Origin: Methanobacterium_C sp963845285
GTDB lineage: Archaea; Methanobacteriota; Methanobacteria; Methanobacteriales; Methanobacteriaceae
Direction: 5' to 3'
Length of the DNA stretch: 64,000 nt
Assembly: GCA_963845285.1 (NCBI GenBank)
Contig: CAWJRO010000013.1
Location: 1 to 64,000 of the forward strand
In this document: one piece after another, positions 40,420 through 49,740 of the stretch
Numbering within the stretch: position 1 is the stretch's first letter
Layout of the letters: the number at the start of each line of letters is the position of its first letter
Translations under genes and position numbers: made by a program
The notes under the pieces: generated by a model
What the model was told of the DNA's origin: nothing
Database searches by the model: none
What the model saw: only the letters and a program-made list of their open reading frames with translations

Positions 40420-40860
40420 TATCTTAAGTTTGAAAGAGTTGATCCGCAGATGGAAGATGCTCTATTTTCAAGCCATAAATCTGGTAAGCATTTAACTACT
40501 GCTTCTTTTCAACAATCCTATCGAAATTTGAATAAATTTCCCGGTTGGAAATCTGAAAAAGGAAAATTCAGTAAGCAACTAGCCACATGATGAGAAAATT
40601 CTTCAACACCCAGTTAATAAACGCTGGAATGCCTGAGGAAATAAGAGAACACATGATGGGCCATACTTTAAAAGATAAGGTTCGTGAAGCATATTTCCTA
40701 GCAGATCCGGATGAGCTTCAAAAAGTGTATCTGAAGTATGGAGCACGTAACAATAAGGAATTTTAACTTTAGACCAGTTGATGCCGTTTATGATAAAAGG
40801 ATGAATGAGATGGAAGCTGTGATTATGGAGATGAAAAAGAAGATAGAAGAAGGGGTTTGA
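40420..40860 (+). pseudogene. archaeal tyrosine recombinase, C-terminal part, frameshifted
   Basis: Segments in three frames align to the catalytic half of an XerC/D-like archaeal integrase: TIEKYLKFERVDPQMEDALF, then SHMMRKFFNTQLINAGMPEE with the Arg motif, REHMMGHTLKDKVREAYF with the His-x-x-Arg/His and Tyr region, and FRPVDAVYDKRMNEM at the end. Breaks occur near 40588 (TGA after KQLAT) and 40763 (TAA after NNKEF); the second is in a T4 run. The N-terminal half is missing. It stands at the right side of the katG segment and directly upstream of the putative nuclease gene. Confidence 0.8.
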
Positions 40861-40913
40861 GGCGGATTATTTTTCTTTTTTAAGAAGATAAATTAGCAAA
40901 ATTTACTATTTTT

Positions 40914-43208
40914 TTGAATAAGTTTAATAATATATTGGTTCAATTATTATTGGCGATTAAATTGGATAAACCTTCTAATATTGATAAACCAAGTGGAATA
41001 TTTGAACCAGACTATATGCTCGTGGAAAACCCCTTTTTCGGTGTTCCTGAAGAAAAAAGAAAAGAGTTTATAGAAAAGTTTGGCAAAGCAAGTGAAGAAG
41101 ATTATGAAGAAAATCTAAAAGAGCTCTTAGATTATATTAAAAATTTTGATATTCTAACTATGCTATGTCATTTTTCAATGTACCATTTAACCGTTCCTGT
41201 AGGATTAACTCCAAAAGATCCGATAGGTCAATTTCATGTTGAATTGCTTCAAGCTTTGGCATTACGAATAGCTGAAGAAGATAATGAAATTAGGCCTTTT
41301 TTGGGTGCAGATGCGGTAAAAATAGAACGCTTAATAAAAGTAATCTCTAATTCTTTTATTAATAAAAGGATGGCAGATATAAACGAAGATGATGAGAAAG
41401 AACGTAAAAAATTGTTTAACATTGAAATGTTTAGAGCCCAAAATATGACTGTTCGGAATTGGGGATATTCAGAGCAAGTTTTAAGATTACTAAAAGATTT
41501 ATTTAAACCTATAGATAATATAATTGAAAAAGAGTTGAATATAAGCATATTAAGTTTAATTGAAATGGTGGAATTATTATTAAAACATTTAGAAGATAAA
41601 TTAAATCAAAAAAGAGAAATAATGATTGAAATTTCAAATTCAGCGGATATAAATCAAATGATAACTTTATTTGTAAAATATTATCCGTCCGTTGAAAAAG
41701 AAAAGTTATTAAAATTGTCTTCAGAAGCTGCGGACAAAGAAGAGTTCGCTAATTATTTAAATTTTGTATTAGGAGATCAATTTATTGAATTCATTTACAC
41801 ATTTCAATTAGATGATTGCATTAAATTTTATCCTAAAGAAATAGACACAAAAATATTAGAGGATATCCTGAATAGTTGGTCTCATGAAATAGGTGAATTA
41901 AAAGATTTTAATATTGATCATATATTTTTTGGTAATCCTATTTGGAATAAACCTTTAATAAAATTAGATGAAAAAACATATTGTTGGCCGATACCTGGTA
42001 TTTTCTTGAGTTTTTGTGTAGAATTAATGGAAAATATTATTAAAGGAAATAAAAGGCTTAAAGGAATATATGAAAAAAGAAGAGCTGGTTTTTTAGAAGA
42101 TAATGTTGAAAAACTATTTAAAAATAATTTTAAAAATGCTAAAGTTTACAATAATCTAATTAAGCTTGATGAAGATGGTGAAAATGATTTATTAGTTGTT
42201 GTTGACACTCATGTGTTTATTATTGAATCTAAATCCGGTAAAATTAGTGCTGCAGCGCGGAGAGGGGCTCCCAAATCACTTAAAAGAGAGATAAATAAGT
42301 TATTAATAGACTCATCTGAACAAGCAACGAAATTTGCAGATTATATAAAAAATAATTTAGATATTGTTGAATTTACAAACAAAAATAAAGAAAAAATCAT
42401 TGTTGATCTGTCAAATGTAAAACATATCCATACGTTTAGTATAACCTTTGATTTATTCGGTTCATTAGCTTCCAGAACACCTTTGTTATTTGAAGCAAGT
42501 TTAGTTGATGATGGATCCGATATTTCTCCAAGTATGACTTTAGCAGACTTAGAGATCATATTTGAAATATTAGAAACTGATTCTGAAAAAATTCATTATT
42601 TTACACGTAGGTCTCAGCTTGATAAAAACACAGTATATACTGCAGATGAACTTGATTTATTAGCTTTTTATGTTAAAACAAGTTTTAATATTGGAAAAAC
42701 AGAATTTGATGAAGTGCCTCTTGGTTTATATGGAGAATCTGAAGAAGTATTCAATGCTTACTATTTAAATAAAAATGTACCTGGTGAAGTTCCTAAGCCT
42801 AGACCAAGAAGAACAAAATGGTGGCAAGATATCATTAATAAATTAGAATCAACAAAAAATCTTGGTTGGAGTGAAATAACAGTGCAATTATTGAATGTAG
42901 CTTATGAAGATCAAGTTAAATTTGAAGAAGGAATTGAAGAAGTAAAAAAAATTGTTGATAAAGAATGGAAAATACCTAAACATACAGATCACTTAATTTT
43001 AACTAATGAATGTGGAGGACACGAGGAATTATCAGTTGGTTATTGCTATAAAGATATGAACATTGAAGAACGAAATGAAATGTTAAAAAAAGTAGGTATT
43101 CAAGCAATAAATGAAACTGGAATTAATCCTGCTTTAATTATGAGTTTTAAATTAGGAAGCCTAAATTATCCTTACAGTAGCATAGGATGGATAGTGAAGC
43201 GTGAATAA
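40914..43208 (+). CDS. large uncharacterised protein with a NERD-like nuclease core
   Basis: A 764-residue, AT-rich, soluble protein. The middle holds a PD-(D/E)XK-type signature: NDLLVVVDTHVFIIESKSGK, with Asp425, Glu438 and Lys440, as in NERD-type nucleases. The N-terminal 400 residues are helical; the C-terminal third has KWWQDIINKLE and GLYGESEEVFNAYYL. No family name is certain. It begins at a TTG without a ribosome binding site; ATG 41016 (MLVENPFFG) is an alternative start. It lies between the integrase remnant and the convergent TIR cluster, so a defence role by association is possible, but nuclease activity is only inferred from the motif. Confidence 0.7.
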   Translation: MNKFNNILVQLLLAIKLDKPSNIDKPSGIFEPDYMLVENPFFGVPEEKRKEFIEKFGKASEEDYEENLKELLDYIKNFDILTMLCHFSMYHLTVPVGLTPKDPIGQFHVELLQALALRIAEEDNEIRPFLGADAVKIERLIKVISNSFINKRMADINEDDEKERKKLFNIEMFRAQNMTVRNWGYSEQVLRLLKDLFKPIDNIIEKELNISILSLIEMVELLLKHLEDKLNQKREIMIEISNSADINQMITLFVKYYPSVEKEKLLKLSSEAADKEEFANYLNFVLGDQFIEFIYTFQLDDCIKFYPKEIDTKILEDILNSWSHEIGELKDFNIDHIFFGNPIWNKPLIKLDEKTYCWPIPGIFLSFCVELMENIIKGNKRLKGIYEKRRAGFLEDNVEKLFKNNFKNAKVYNNLIKLDEDGENDLLVVVDTHVFIIESKSGKISAAARRGAPKSLKREINKLLIDSSEQATKFADYIKNNLDIVEFTNKNKEKIIVDLSNVKHIHTFSITFDLFGSLASRTPLLFEASLVDDGSDISPSMTLADLEIIFEILETDSEKIHYFTRRSQLDKNTVYTADELDLLAFYVKTSFNIGKTEFDEVPLGLYGESEEVFNAYYLNKNVPGEVPKPRPRRTKWWQDIINKLESTKNLGWSEITVQLLNVAYEDQVKFEEGIEEVKKIVDKEWKIPKHTDHLILTNECGGHEELSVGYCYKDMNIEERNEMLKKVGIQAINETGINPALIMSFKLGSLNYPYSSIGWIVKRE

Positions 43209-43327
43209 ATATTTTCAAAATAATTCTATTAAAATAAAGTTTTTTTCTACTTTTTCTCTTCTAAATCCACCATATCTTCTCTTAATTTAATAAAATAAGT
43301 TATATATGTTTCGAGAATGTAAAAAAT

Positions 43328-44158
43328 TTATTTTAAAAAATATTCAAATTTAATTTTAGAAGAATTTGGATTCTGATTCCACTTAATAAGCTCTTGAAGC
43401 CATAAATATTTCTTTAATATCTTTTTTTCTGAGTTAAATTTAATAATATTCTTTTTAACTTTGTCATTTACATCAAATATTTCTTCTTTGTCTTGATCCA
43501 TTAAAGCTTTCTTTGTGTCTTTTTCAGTTCCATAGGGGCTTTTATTCAGGCTTAGATAATATTTTTCCAATGAATGGCCAAGATTAAATGGATTTAAAAA
43601 CACAACTCCCTCCCAATCAAGTAGTAAAGCTTTATCAATTCCATATAATTTTATATCTTTCTTTTCATTATGAAAAGCATTTTTCATGATTTCAACTAAT
43701 GAATCATCCAATATTATTCGTGGATATATGGCTGTTTCAGATTCTAATTTATATGATCTAATTAAAGCTTTAGAAAAAATCATATTTTTCACAGTTTTAT
43801 CCTCATAATGAAGATCTAATGACAATCCTCCTCGGATATATAAGTCGTTATGTAACATAATTAGTTGATAACGTCTTAATACCAGAGTAAACATGAATAA
43901 ATTTGAAATAAAATCATTATCATCTTCAGAACATTTCATAGATATACAACCACAATCAGAAAATTGAGTATATCCAATATCCAGAGGATTTAATATTTTT
44001 TTATAGTAATCATTCTTTAAATTATCAAGTACAAATCTTATTTTATCAAAAAATAATTCGTCTTTATCTTTATCATCACTGAAATATTTCTCAACATGCG
44101 ATTTAAAAGCTAGAATGTCTACAAAAGCTACAAGATGTTTTTCAATTTTTTCAGCCAT
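43328..44158 (-). CDS. nucleotide-cyclase-like (palm domain) protein
   Basis: A 276-residue soluble protein of an uncharacterised family. The core shows VAFVDILAFK (Asp14 at the end of strand 1), YTQFSDCGCIS (Asp68) and LYIRGGLSLD (Arg109-Gly-Gly), then IFSKALIRSYKLESETAIYP. This order and spacing resemble class III nucleotide cyclases, where two Asp bind metal and RxG sits in the dimer-face strand; overall similarity is low, so the call is by pattern. It is the last gene of a three-gene minus-strand cluster after the TIR gene (83-base gap). If active it would make a cyclic nucleotide that could signal to its neighbours. Confidence 0.55.
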   Translation of the reverse strand: MAEKIEKHLVAFVDILAFKSHVEKYFSDDKDKDELFFDKIRFVLDNLKNDYYKKILNPLDIGYTQFSDCGCISMKCSEDDNDFISNLFMFTLVLRRYQLIMLHNDLYIRGGLSLDLHYEDKTVKNMIFSKALIRSYKLESETAIYPRIILDDSLVEIMKNAFHNEKKDIKLYGIDKALLLDWEGVVFLNPFNLGHSLEKYYLSLNKSPYGTEKDTKKALMDQDKEEIFDVNDKVKKNIIKFNSEKKILKKYLWLQELIKWNQNPNSSKIKFEYFLK

Positions 44159-44241
44159 TAATATTCATCTCTTATTTATTCAAATTTTAATAATTTTCTA
44201 AGTTTATCCATCAATCTTACTGCCATTACCTCATAATTCAA

Positions 44242-45300
44242 TTAAGCCTTTCCAATCATTTTTAATAATTTTTTAAGTTTAGTTTCATTAATTTTATCCT
44301 TATTAATCTCTATAAATGCGGGCAAATATTCCTTTCTACATAGATCTGCAGGCAAAATTTGATTATTTGCAATAGAAACGTCAACAATATTGTTTATTTG
44401 TTCTTCGCTTAATTTATCAAAATAAGGTGTTAAAATTTTCATGTGATGTTCAGCGCTACGATAACTACGTGATTCTTTTAATTGGTTAATAAGTAAATCG
44501 AGAATATCAATTTCAGGAAAATTATTTATTACTGGCTTTAGGAGATATTTCATAGGGATATCATCCTCAGTTATGGGTTTTCCTTGCCTGTGGTTTATAA
44601 ATCCATAGGGTATGAGACCATCAAGGCTTAAAGGAATAATTAAAATGTCTCTATAACCAGCTATCCCTGCTTCTTGGGAGCACCAGTCTGAATTCCTAAA
44701 ATTTTCGCTTAATATTGGAATAAAAATGTCAGCGTGTTCTAATTCTTTAAGAATACATTGTTTCCATTCTTCAGAAACTTCAATGTCTTCGTGAGCCATA
44801 AAACTTTTGATTCCTAAATATTCAAGCGTTCCTTTTATTTTAGCCGCCACACTTTTTTCGTGAGTTGAATAACTTATAAAAACTTTTAAATCACTGGCTT
44901 TTGTTTTAATATTGGTTTCATGTAGATCTTTTATTATTCTTTCATGTGCTGGGAGTGAAGGGATGACTATTTCAAAATCATCGTTTTCTAAAAATTCTTT
45001 TAGCCATTTATATTTAGAAAAATCTTCTTTTTCAAGTTTTAAATACTCATCAAAGATGTACTTAACCATAAGCAGAGTATTATCTTTATTCTTAGTATAA
45101 GCTAGTTTAAGGGCACCTATCAGATTTGAAGGATAATCATCGTCCCCAAACTCATGACTTTTTATTAATCGTGGATAATGTTCTAACAAACAATTAAAAC
45201 CAAACGTTTCTAATAAAAACTCCCAATTTATTGGACTATCCTCTCTTTTTTCAATTATTCTTGCTATTTTTCCTATAAACATTGCTTCAGTATCTACCAT
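44242..45300 (-). CDS. TIR-domain protein with unique flanking helical domains
   Basis: A 352-residue protein. The central TIR domain (about 138-260) begins LKVFISYSTHEKSVAAKI and contains SFMAHEDIEVSEEWKQ, DIFIPILSENF and SDWCSQEAGIAGY. Glu210 in the last motif is the position of the catalytic Glu of NADase TIRs, so NAD+ cleavage is plausible. The N-terminal 135 residues and C-terminal 90 are helical and unknown; the latter (LNPADLCRKEYLP-like region) could bind a partner. AGGAAGG lies 7 bases before the ATG. It sits between the ion-channel-like gene (63-base gap) and the cyclase-like gene. TIR proteins next to nucleotide-signal enzymes are typical of anti-viral abortive systems. Confidence 0.88.
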   Translation of the reverse strand: MVDTEAMFIGKIARIIEKREDSPINWEFLLETFGFNCLLEHYPRLIKSHEFGDDDYPSNLIGALKLAYTKNKDNTLLMVKYIFDEYLKLEKEDFSKYKWLKEFLENDDFEIVIPSLPAHERIIKDLHETNIKTKASDLKVFISYSTHEKSVAAKIKGTLEYLGIKSFMAHEDIEVSEEWKQCILKELEHADIFIPILSENFRNSDWCSQEAGIAGYRDILIIPLSLDGLIPYGFINHRQGKPITEDDIPMKYLLKPVINNFPEIDILDLLINQLKESRSYRSAEHHMKILTPYFDKLSEEQINNIVDVSIANNQILPADLCRKEYLPAFIEINKDKINETKLKKLLKMIGKA

Positions 45301-45363
45301 TTTTATACCTTCCTAATCAGCTTAAAAATATAAATAATTTGTTCCCGGAATCTTTCATACCAT

Positions 45364-46911
45364 TTATCTCATATATTTCCTTGCAAAAGTTGCAATAAAG
45401 AGTGGCCACATGAAAGCCCCTATAATAGCTTCAATAATAATATAAAATCCATAATTTGCAGCACTTTGACTCACTAAACCATATGCTGGAATAATTAAAG
45501 TTAAAAAACTTAATTTTAAGGCTATTTGTAAATTTATGTAGTCTATAGAATTTTCCAAGAATATTCCGTTAATTTGCCAAAAGATTAATGAAAAAATGAT
45601 AAAAATAGCAAAAAAAGTGGTAATTATCCTTAAAGGATAAACCCCATATCCAAAGAATTTTTGCAATATCCACTCAAGTTTCTTTATATAAACCGGTTTT
45701 TGAAGTCTTTTGGCTTCCATTTCACGATAAAAATAATTATCTACTTCTTCTTTATCCCCTAAACTTTCAGCACAATTTTTAGCTACTCTGCACATTTCTT
45801 CTTGAGCATCAAGTCTGATAAATTCTGTTTTTTTACAATCAAGTTTTCCATTTATATTTATAACGTGAAAACAGGCTTTTCCTCCAATTTTAGCATTATT
45901 AAAATTTATATCTTGACCTATTTCTGCTTTAATGAATTTAACATGCTTGTTTATATTGGCATTATTAAATGAAATGTTATTCTTTACAGTTGCCCCATCA
46001 AAATTTACACTATTTCCAATCGTTGATTCATTCAACAATGCATTTCCACTAATTTTAGCATATGCACAATTAACGTTTCCATCAATATTACAAGCCTCAA
46101 ATCTAATATTTTCAACCTTTTTAAGTCCCAATAATGTGACATCTCCACCAATATGTCCGCCTTCTCTAAGATAAATGCCTCCACCTACAGTAGCACCTAT
46201 AAAACTCAAATCTCCCAAAACGTTGATGTCGTTAAGGAATACATAACTACCAATTTCAGCTTTTTGAAAATATAAATCCTGTTCGATATGCACTTCCTTA
46301 AACCACACTTCAGAGAGGATGATAGTAGAATTAAATGAGATATTACCGGCTATTGTAACCTTTTCAATTTCTATTTTCTTAATTTTTTTAGCTTCATTGA
46401 AAGTTATATTATCTAACGTGGATTCCTCTAAAATGACATTTCCATCAATTAATGCATTATTAAAAGAAATGTTTAAAAATGATGTGTGTTTAGTAAAATT
46501 AATATTCTTAACTTTAGCGTAATTAAAAGAAATTTTACCCACAACTCCGGAATCTATAAAAAATACATCTCCTTGGATTTGAGAGTTATCAAAAAGAATA
46601 TTTCCTCTAATTTGCGATTTTTCAAAGGTTATATTGCCATTTATTTTGGAATTAATAAAATTTAAATTAATTGGATTTAATAGATTTGATTTATCAATTG
46701 AAACTTCTCTAAAGTTAACTTCAAATAATTTAGCCCCTTTGAAGTTAAAATTTTCATTACCAATTTTTTCTTGAACTTTTTTCTCTTTTAATGAGTTAAT
46801 CCTTTTAAATTCGGCACTATTTTCATTTTCTGGTAATTCTAAATGTAGAATACAATAATCAGAATCCTCAAAAACTTCTTCGTTGCATCCTTCATATTTA
46901 CATTCTGTCAT
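45364..46911 (-). CDS. pentapeptide-repeat protein with C-terminal ion-channel-like membrane domain
   Basis: A 515-residue protein in three parts. Residues 1-30 are a Cys/His cluster (CKYEGCNEEVFEDSDYCILH) likely binding zinc. Residues 40-365 are a beta-helix of roughly 20-residue repeats related to pentapeptide repeats (NGNITFEKSQIRGN, GDVFF, NNISFNNANI). The last 115 residues carry two membrane helices (LRIITTFFAIFIIFSLIFW and FYIIIEAIIGAFMWPLFIAT) around a pore-loop-like LSFLTLIIPAYGLVSQ, resembling Ion_trans_2 channels but without a TVGYG filter. GAAGGAATAACA stands before ATG 46911; an ATG at 46947 lacks a site. It heads the cluster with the TIR and cyclase-like genes. Confidence 0.82.
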   Translation of the reverse strand: MTECKYEGCNEEVFEDSDYCILHLELPENENSAEFKRINSLKEKKVQEKIGNENFNFKGAKLFEVNFREVSIDKSNLLNPINLNFINSKINGNITFEKSQIRGNILFDNSQIQGDVFFIDSGVVGKISFNYAKVKNINFTKHTSFLNISFNNALIDGNVILEESTLDNITFNEAKKIKKIEIEKVTIAGNISFNSTIILSEVWFKEVHIEQDLYFQKAEIGSYVFLNDINVLGDLSFIGATVGGGIYLREGGHIGGDVTLLGLKKVENIRFEACNIDGNVNCAYAKISGNALLNESTIGNSVNFDGATVKNNISFNNANINKHVKFIKAEIGQDINFNNAKIGGKACFHVININGKLDCKKTEFIRLDAQEEMCRVAKNCAESLGDKEEVDNYFYREMEAKRLQKPVYIKKLEWILQKFFGYGVYPLRIITTFFAIFIIFSLIFWQINGIFLENSIDYINLQIALKLSFLTLIIPAYGLVSQSAANYGFYIIIEAIIGAFMWPLFIATFARKYMR

Positions 46912-47282
46912 TGTTATTCCTTCATTAAAATATTCTATTAAATTCATATTTGCTACCTAAAAATAAAAACTTTCCTTTTTCCAGGGTAGTTACAAATTTT
47001 TTCTTAGCCTTGGTTGATTCAAAACATTTATACGATACGTATTTACTTACCTTTCGATAAAAGAGTAAGTCATGAGATTTAAGTTTCAAAATTCCTTCTC
47101 AAGGATGATCTGCACTCACTGAGTTTGACTTAATTTGTATTAAACACAACTCTCCAAAATACAAATGAAAGGGAATTGAAAGAACTGAAAAATATGTTCA
47201 AAAAGAAACTTTTATAAATAATCATGATAAATAAATGATCATAATTATAAATAATATAAAATTATTATTAAAGGTGGTTTTA
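46912..47282. other. divergent promoter region of the TIR cluster and the HTH-CBS gene
   Basis: About 370 bases between divergent genes. An imperfect palindrome-like TACGATACGTATTTAC lies near 47030-47045 and a TATA-like TTTATAAATAATCATG near 47210. Either could be regulatory, but I cannot assign them. Confidence 0.45.
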
Positions 47283-48167
47283 ATGCTCACATCAGTCCAG
47301 AAAGAAATACTTCAAAGCCTCATAAGTCTATACCGGAAATCTAACTTCAAATCGATTAAGGGAGAAGAAATAGCTGGGGTCATGAGCCGTAATCCCGGCA
47401 CAATAAGAAATCAAATGCAGTCTCTCAGGAGTTTGGGTCTTGTAAAAGGAGTTCCAGGTCCAAGAGGAGGTTATAAACCTACAGTGAAAGCGTATCACAC
47501 GCTTAACATCCAAGATTCAGATAATGACAGTATGGTCCCAATATTCAGGGACGGTGAGAAAGTTAGAGACATTACTGTTTCTAGAATAGAGTTCACAAGC
47601 ATAGCACACCCAGGTGAATGTGAAGCTGCTGTGAAAGCTGTTGGAAACATCAAAGGCCTTGATTTAGGTGATAATGTTAGAATAGGTCCAACACCTGTTA
47701 ATAAACTTATGCTAGATGGTGTTGTGGTGGGAAGGGATGATATGGACAATATAATTCTTCTGGATACCACTGCCATAAGGAGCATGCCAAAAAACACTGT
47801 TTTTGATATTGCAACCAGAGATGTCCTTAAGCTCAAATCTTCCATGGATATAAAAACTGCTTCAAAAATTTTATCGGATGAAGGAATAGAAGGAGCACCT
47901 GTAGTTGACGATGAAAATGATATTGTGGGAATCTTAACACTCAGTGACATTACCAAAGCCATTGCAGAAGGTGGAGAAAAGATTCTGATAGCTGAAATCA
48001 TGTCAAAACATATAATAAGTGTTGAGAAGGACGTCATGATTGCAGATGCTATAGAAGTCATGAACAAAAATGCTATAGGCAGACTCATAGTTGTTGATGA
48101 GAACGGAGTTCCATTGGGTATTGTAACAAGGACAGATCTCCTTGATAAAATAGCAGGGCTTAGATAA
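47283..48167 (+). CDS. helix-turn-helix plus CBS-pair regulator
   Basis: A 294-residue regulator. The N-terminus is a winged helix (TSVQKEILQSLISLYRK, KGEEIAGVMSRNPGTIRN) with GVPGPRGGYKPT as its wing. The middle 90 residues include GECEAAVKAVGNIKGLDLG. The C-terminus has two CBS motifs (ASKILSDEGIEGAPVVDDEN and DAIEVMNKNAIGRLIVVDEN), which bind adenosine nucleotides. Such proteins are widespread in methanogens. AAGGTGG lies 5 bases before ATG 47283; the upstream start at 47235 is hydrophobic and unlikely. Its target genes are unknown. Confidence 0.85.
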   Translation: MLTSVQKEILQSLISLYRKSNFKSIKGEEIAGVMSRNPGTIRNQMQSLRSLGLVKGVPGPRGGYKPTVKAYHTLNIQDSDNDSMVPIFRDGEKVRDITVSRIEFTSIAHPGECEAAVKAVGNIKGLDLGDNVRIGPTPVNKLMLDGVVVGRDDMDNIILLDTTAIRSMPKNTVFDIATRDVLKLKSSMDIKTASKILSDEGIEGAPVVDDENDIVGILTLSDITKAIAEGGEKILIAEIMSKHIISVEKDVMIADAIEVMNKNAIGRLIVVDENGVPLGIVTRTDLLDKIAGLR

Positions 48168-48694
48168 ACCCTTAAATTAAATTTTATCTACATTACATTT
48201 AATTTTATATAATTTTAAATCTGAAATTCAAATATTTGAATTTTCATTCGATTTTAGATAGTGTCATTCGATTTTAAACAAATTTTACATTTAATTAATT
48301 TACAAGATATGTCTAAATTTTACAGATTTTACTCAAATCGAGTATAAACTAAGAGTATAGACTAAATATCTTAATCGGTTGAGTATAGATTACAAAGATC
48401 TAATCACGATGGGGCATACGGTAATATATTTAATGTGATAAGATCTAAATTTTAAATTTACACTATTTTAAGTGGGTAAATTTAATAATCTAAAACTAAA
48501 ATAAATCAGATTATTAAAACTTAAATAAGCAAATAATTATTAAATTATAATTTCAAAGAATTTAATCTAAAATTTATCTTAAAATGATGATTAGATCTTG
48601 TATTCTCTTTTATTTACTTATTTAAAAGTTTATTTAAACAAAAAAGTTATTTTAAAGAGTTTTATTTTGAATTAAGATTATAGGGTGTGTAAAA
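48168..48694. other. AT-rich intergenic region upstream of deoxyhypusine synthase
   Basis: About 530 very AT-rich bases between two plus-strand genes. Short phrases such as TTCGATTTTAGATAGTGTCA recur (near 48247 and 48266). No gene or structured RNA is seen; the dys promoter should be in the last 150 bases. Confidence 0.5.
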
Positions 48695-48709
48695 CTGAAA
48701 ATAGATCAA

Positions 48710-49621
48710 ATGGATATCAAAGACAACATGAGCGTCCTTGAACTTGTGGAACAAATGGGAAAATCCGGAGTTCTGGGCGCAGGAAGGATGTACAGAGCCA
48801 CAAAACTTCTGGCTGATGTGATAAAAGATGAGGATACCGCAGTTTTCCTGAGTATTGCAGGTCCTCTCGTACCCGGTGGCCTTCGAAAGATCGTAAGGGA
48901 CATGATAAATGACGGTTTGGTGGACGTCATGTTCACAAGCGGTGCAAACTTAACCCACGACCTCCTGATGGCATTTGGCGGCGACCACTACAGGGGCATT
49001 CATGATAACGATGAAAAATTATGTGAGCAGGGAATGGGTAGAATAGCAGATCTCTACACAAAATCTGAGGACTTCGAAGTCTTTGAAAAGGAAATAATAG
49101 AAATTTTATCTAAAATATCCCAGAAAGAAAAAAACCTCACAATAAGGGAATTTATAACTGCATTGGGCAACTCTGTTGATGATGAGAGTTCAATACTTTA
49201 CACTGCTGCAAAAAAAGGAGTTCCAATTTATGCACCGGGTATGATAGACAGCATGCTTGGTCTGCAGCTTTTCATGTTCACCCAGGATCATGAGCTCTGT
49301 CTGGACGCTTCCGGTGACATGCACGAACTTTCAGACAAAGTTTTCGAGTCAAAAAAGGTTGCAACTGTTATCCTCGGTGGAGGACTGCCAAAACATTATG
49401 CTCTAGCATCAAATCTACTTAAAGGTGGTGTTGATGCAGCTATACAGGTTACAATGGACAGGGGTGAAACAGGAAGCTTGAGCGGTGCACCTCTTGAAGA
49501 GGCAAAGTCCTGGGCAAAGGCAAAGGCCGGTTCAAAGCTTGTGACTGTTGTAGGGGATGCAACCATAATATTCCCAATTATGGTGGCAGGTGCAAGGGAA
49601 ATGATAAGTAAGAGTGATTAA
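48710..49621 (+). CDS. dys: deoxyhypusine synthase
   Basis: This enzyme transfers the aminobutyl group of spermidine to a Lys of the translation factor aIF5A, the first step of hypusine formation. It shows AGPLVPGGLRKIVRDMI, FTSGANLTHDL with the NAD-binding Asn/His, and the catalytic Lys in GGGLPKH (Lys228 by the ATG start). The C-terminal DRGETGSLSGAPLEEAKSW is also typical. The ATG at 48710 lacks a ribosome binding site. The upstream in-frame CTG at 48695 would give (M)KIDQMDI, close to the MKVxQM start of relatives, and GGGTGTG lies 4-6 bases before it, so CTG may be the real start. Confidence 0.95.
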   Translation: MDIKDNMSVLELVEQMGKSGVLGAGRMYRATKLLADVIKDEDTAVFLSIAGPLVPGGLRKIVRDMINDGLVDVMFTSGANLTHDLLMAFGGDHYRGIHDNDEKLCEQGMGRIADLYTKSEDFEVFEKEIIEILSKISQKEKNLTIREFITALGNSVDDESSILYTAAKKGVPIYAPGMIDSMLGLQLFMFTQDHELCLDASGDMHELSDKVFESKKVATVILGGGLPKHYALASNLLKGGVDAAIQVTMDRGETGSLSGAPLEEAKSWAKAKAGSKLVTVVGDATIIFPIMVAGAREMISKSD

Positions 49622-49740
49622 AAAACTTTTTTTTTGTTTTTATAATCTCCTTTAATTAATCTCTTTAATAAAAAAAAGTCTTATAAAAAAAACTATTATA
49701 AATTTTTTTAAAAATTTTAACATTATTTGGAGCTGATGGT

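Noticed and set aside
43328..45300. Naming the TIR and cyclase-like pair as Pycsar
   Set aside because: The cyclase-like protein is too unlike PycC to name it, and the channel partner is not part of the known layout.
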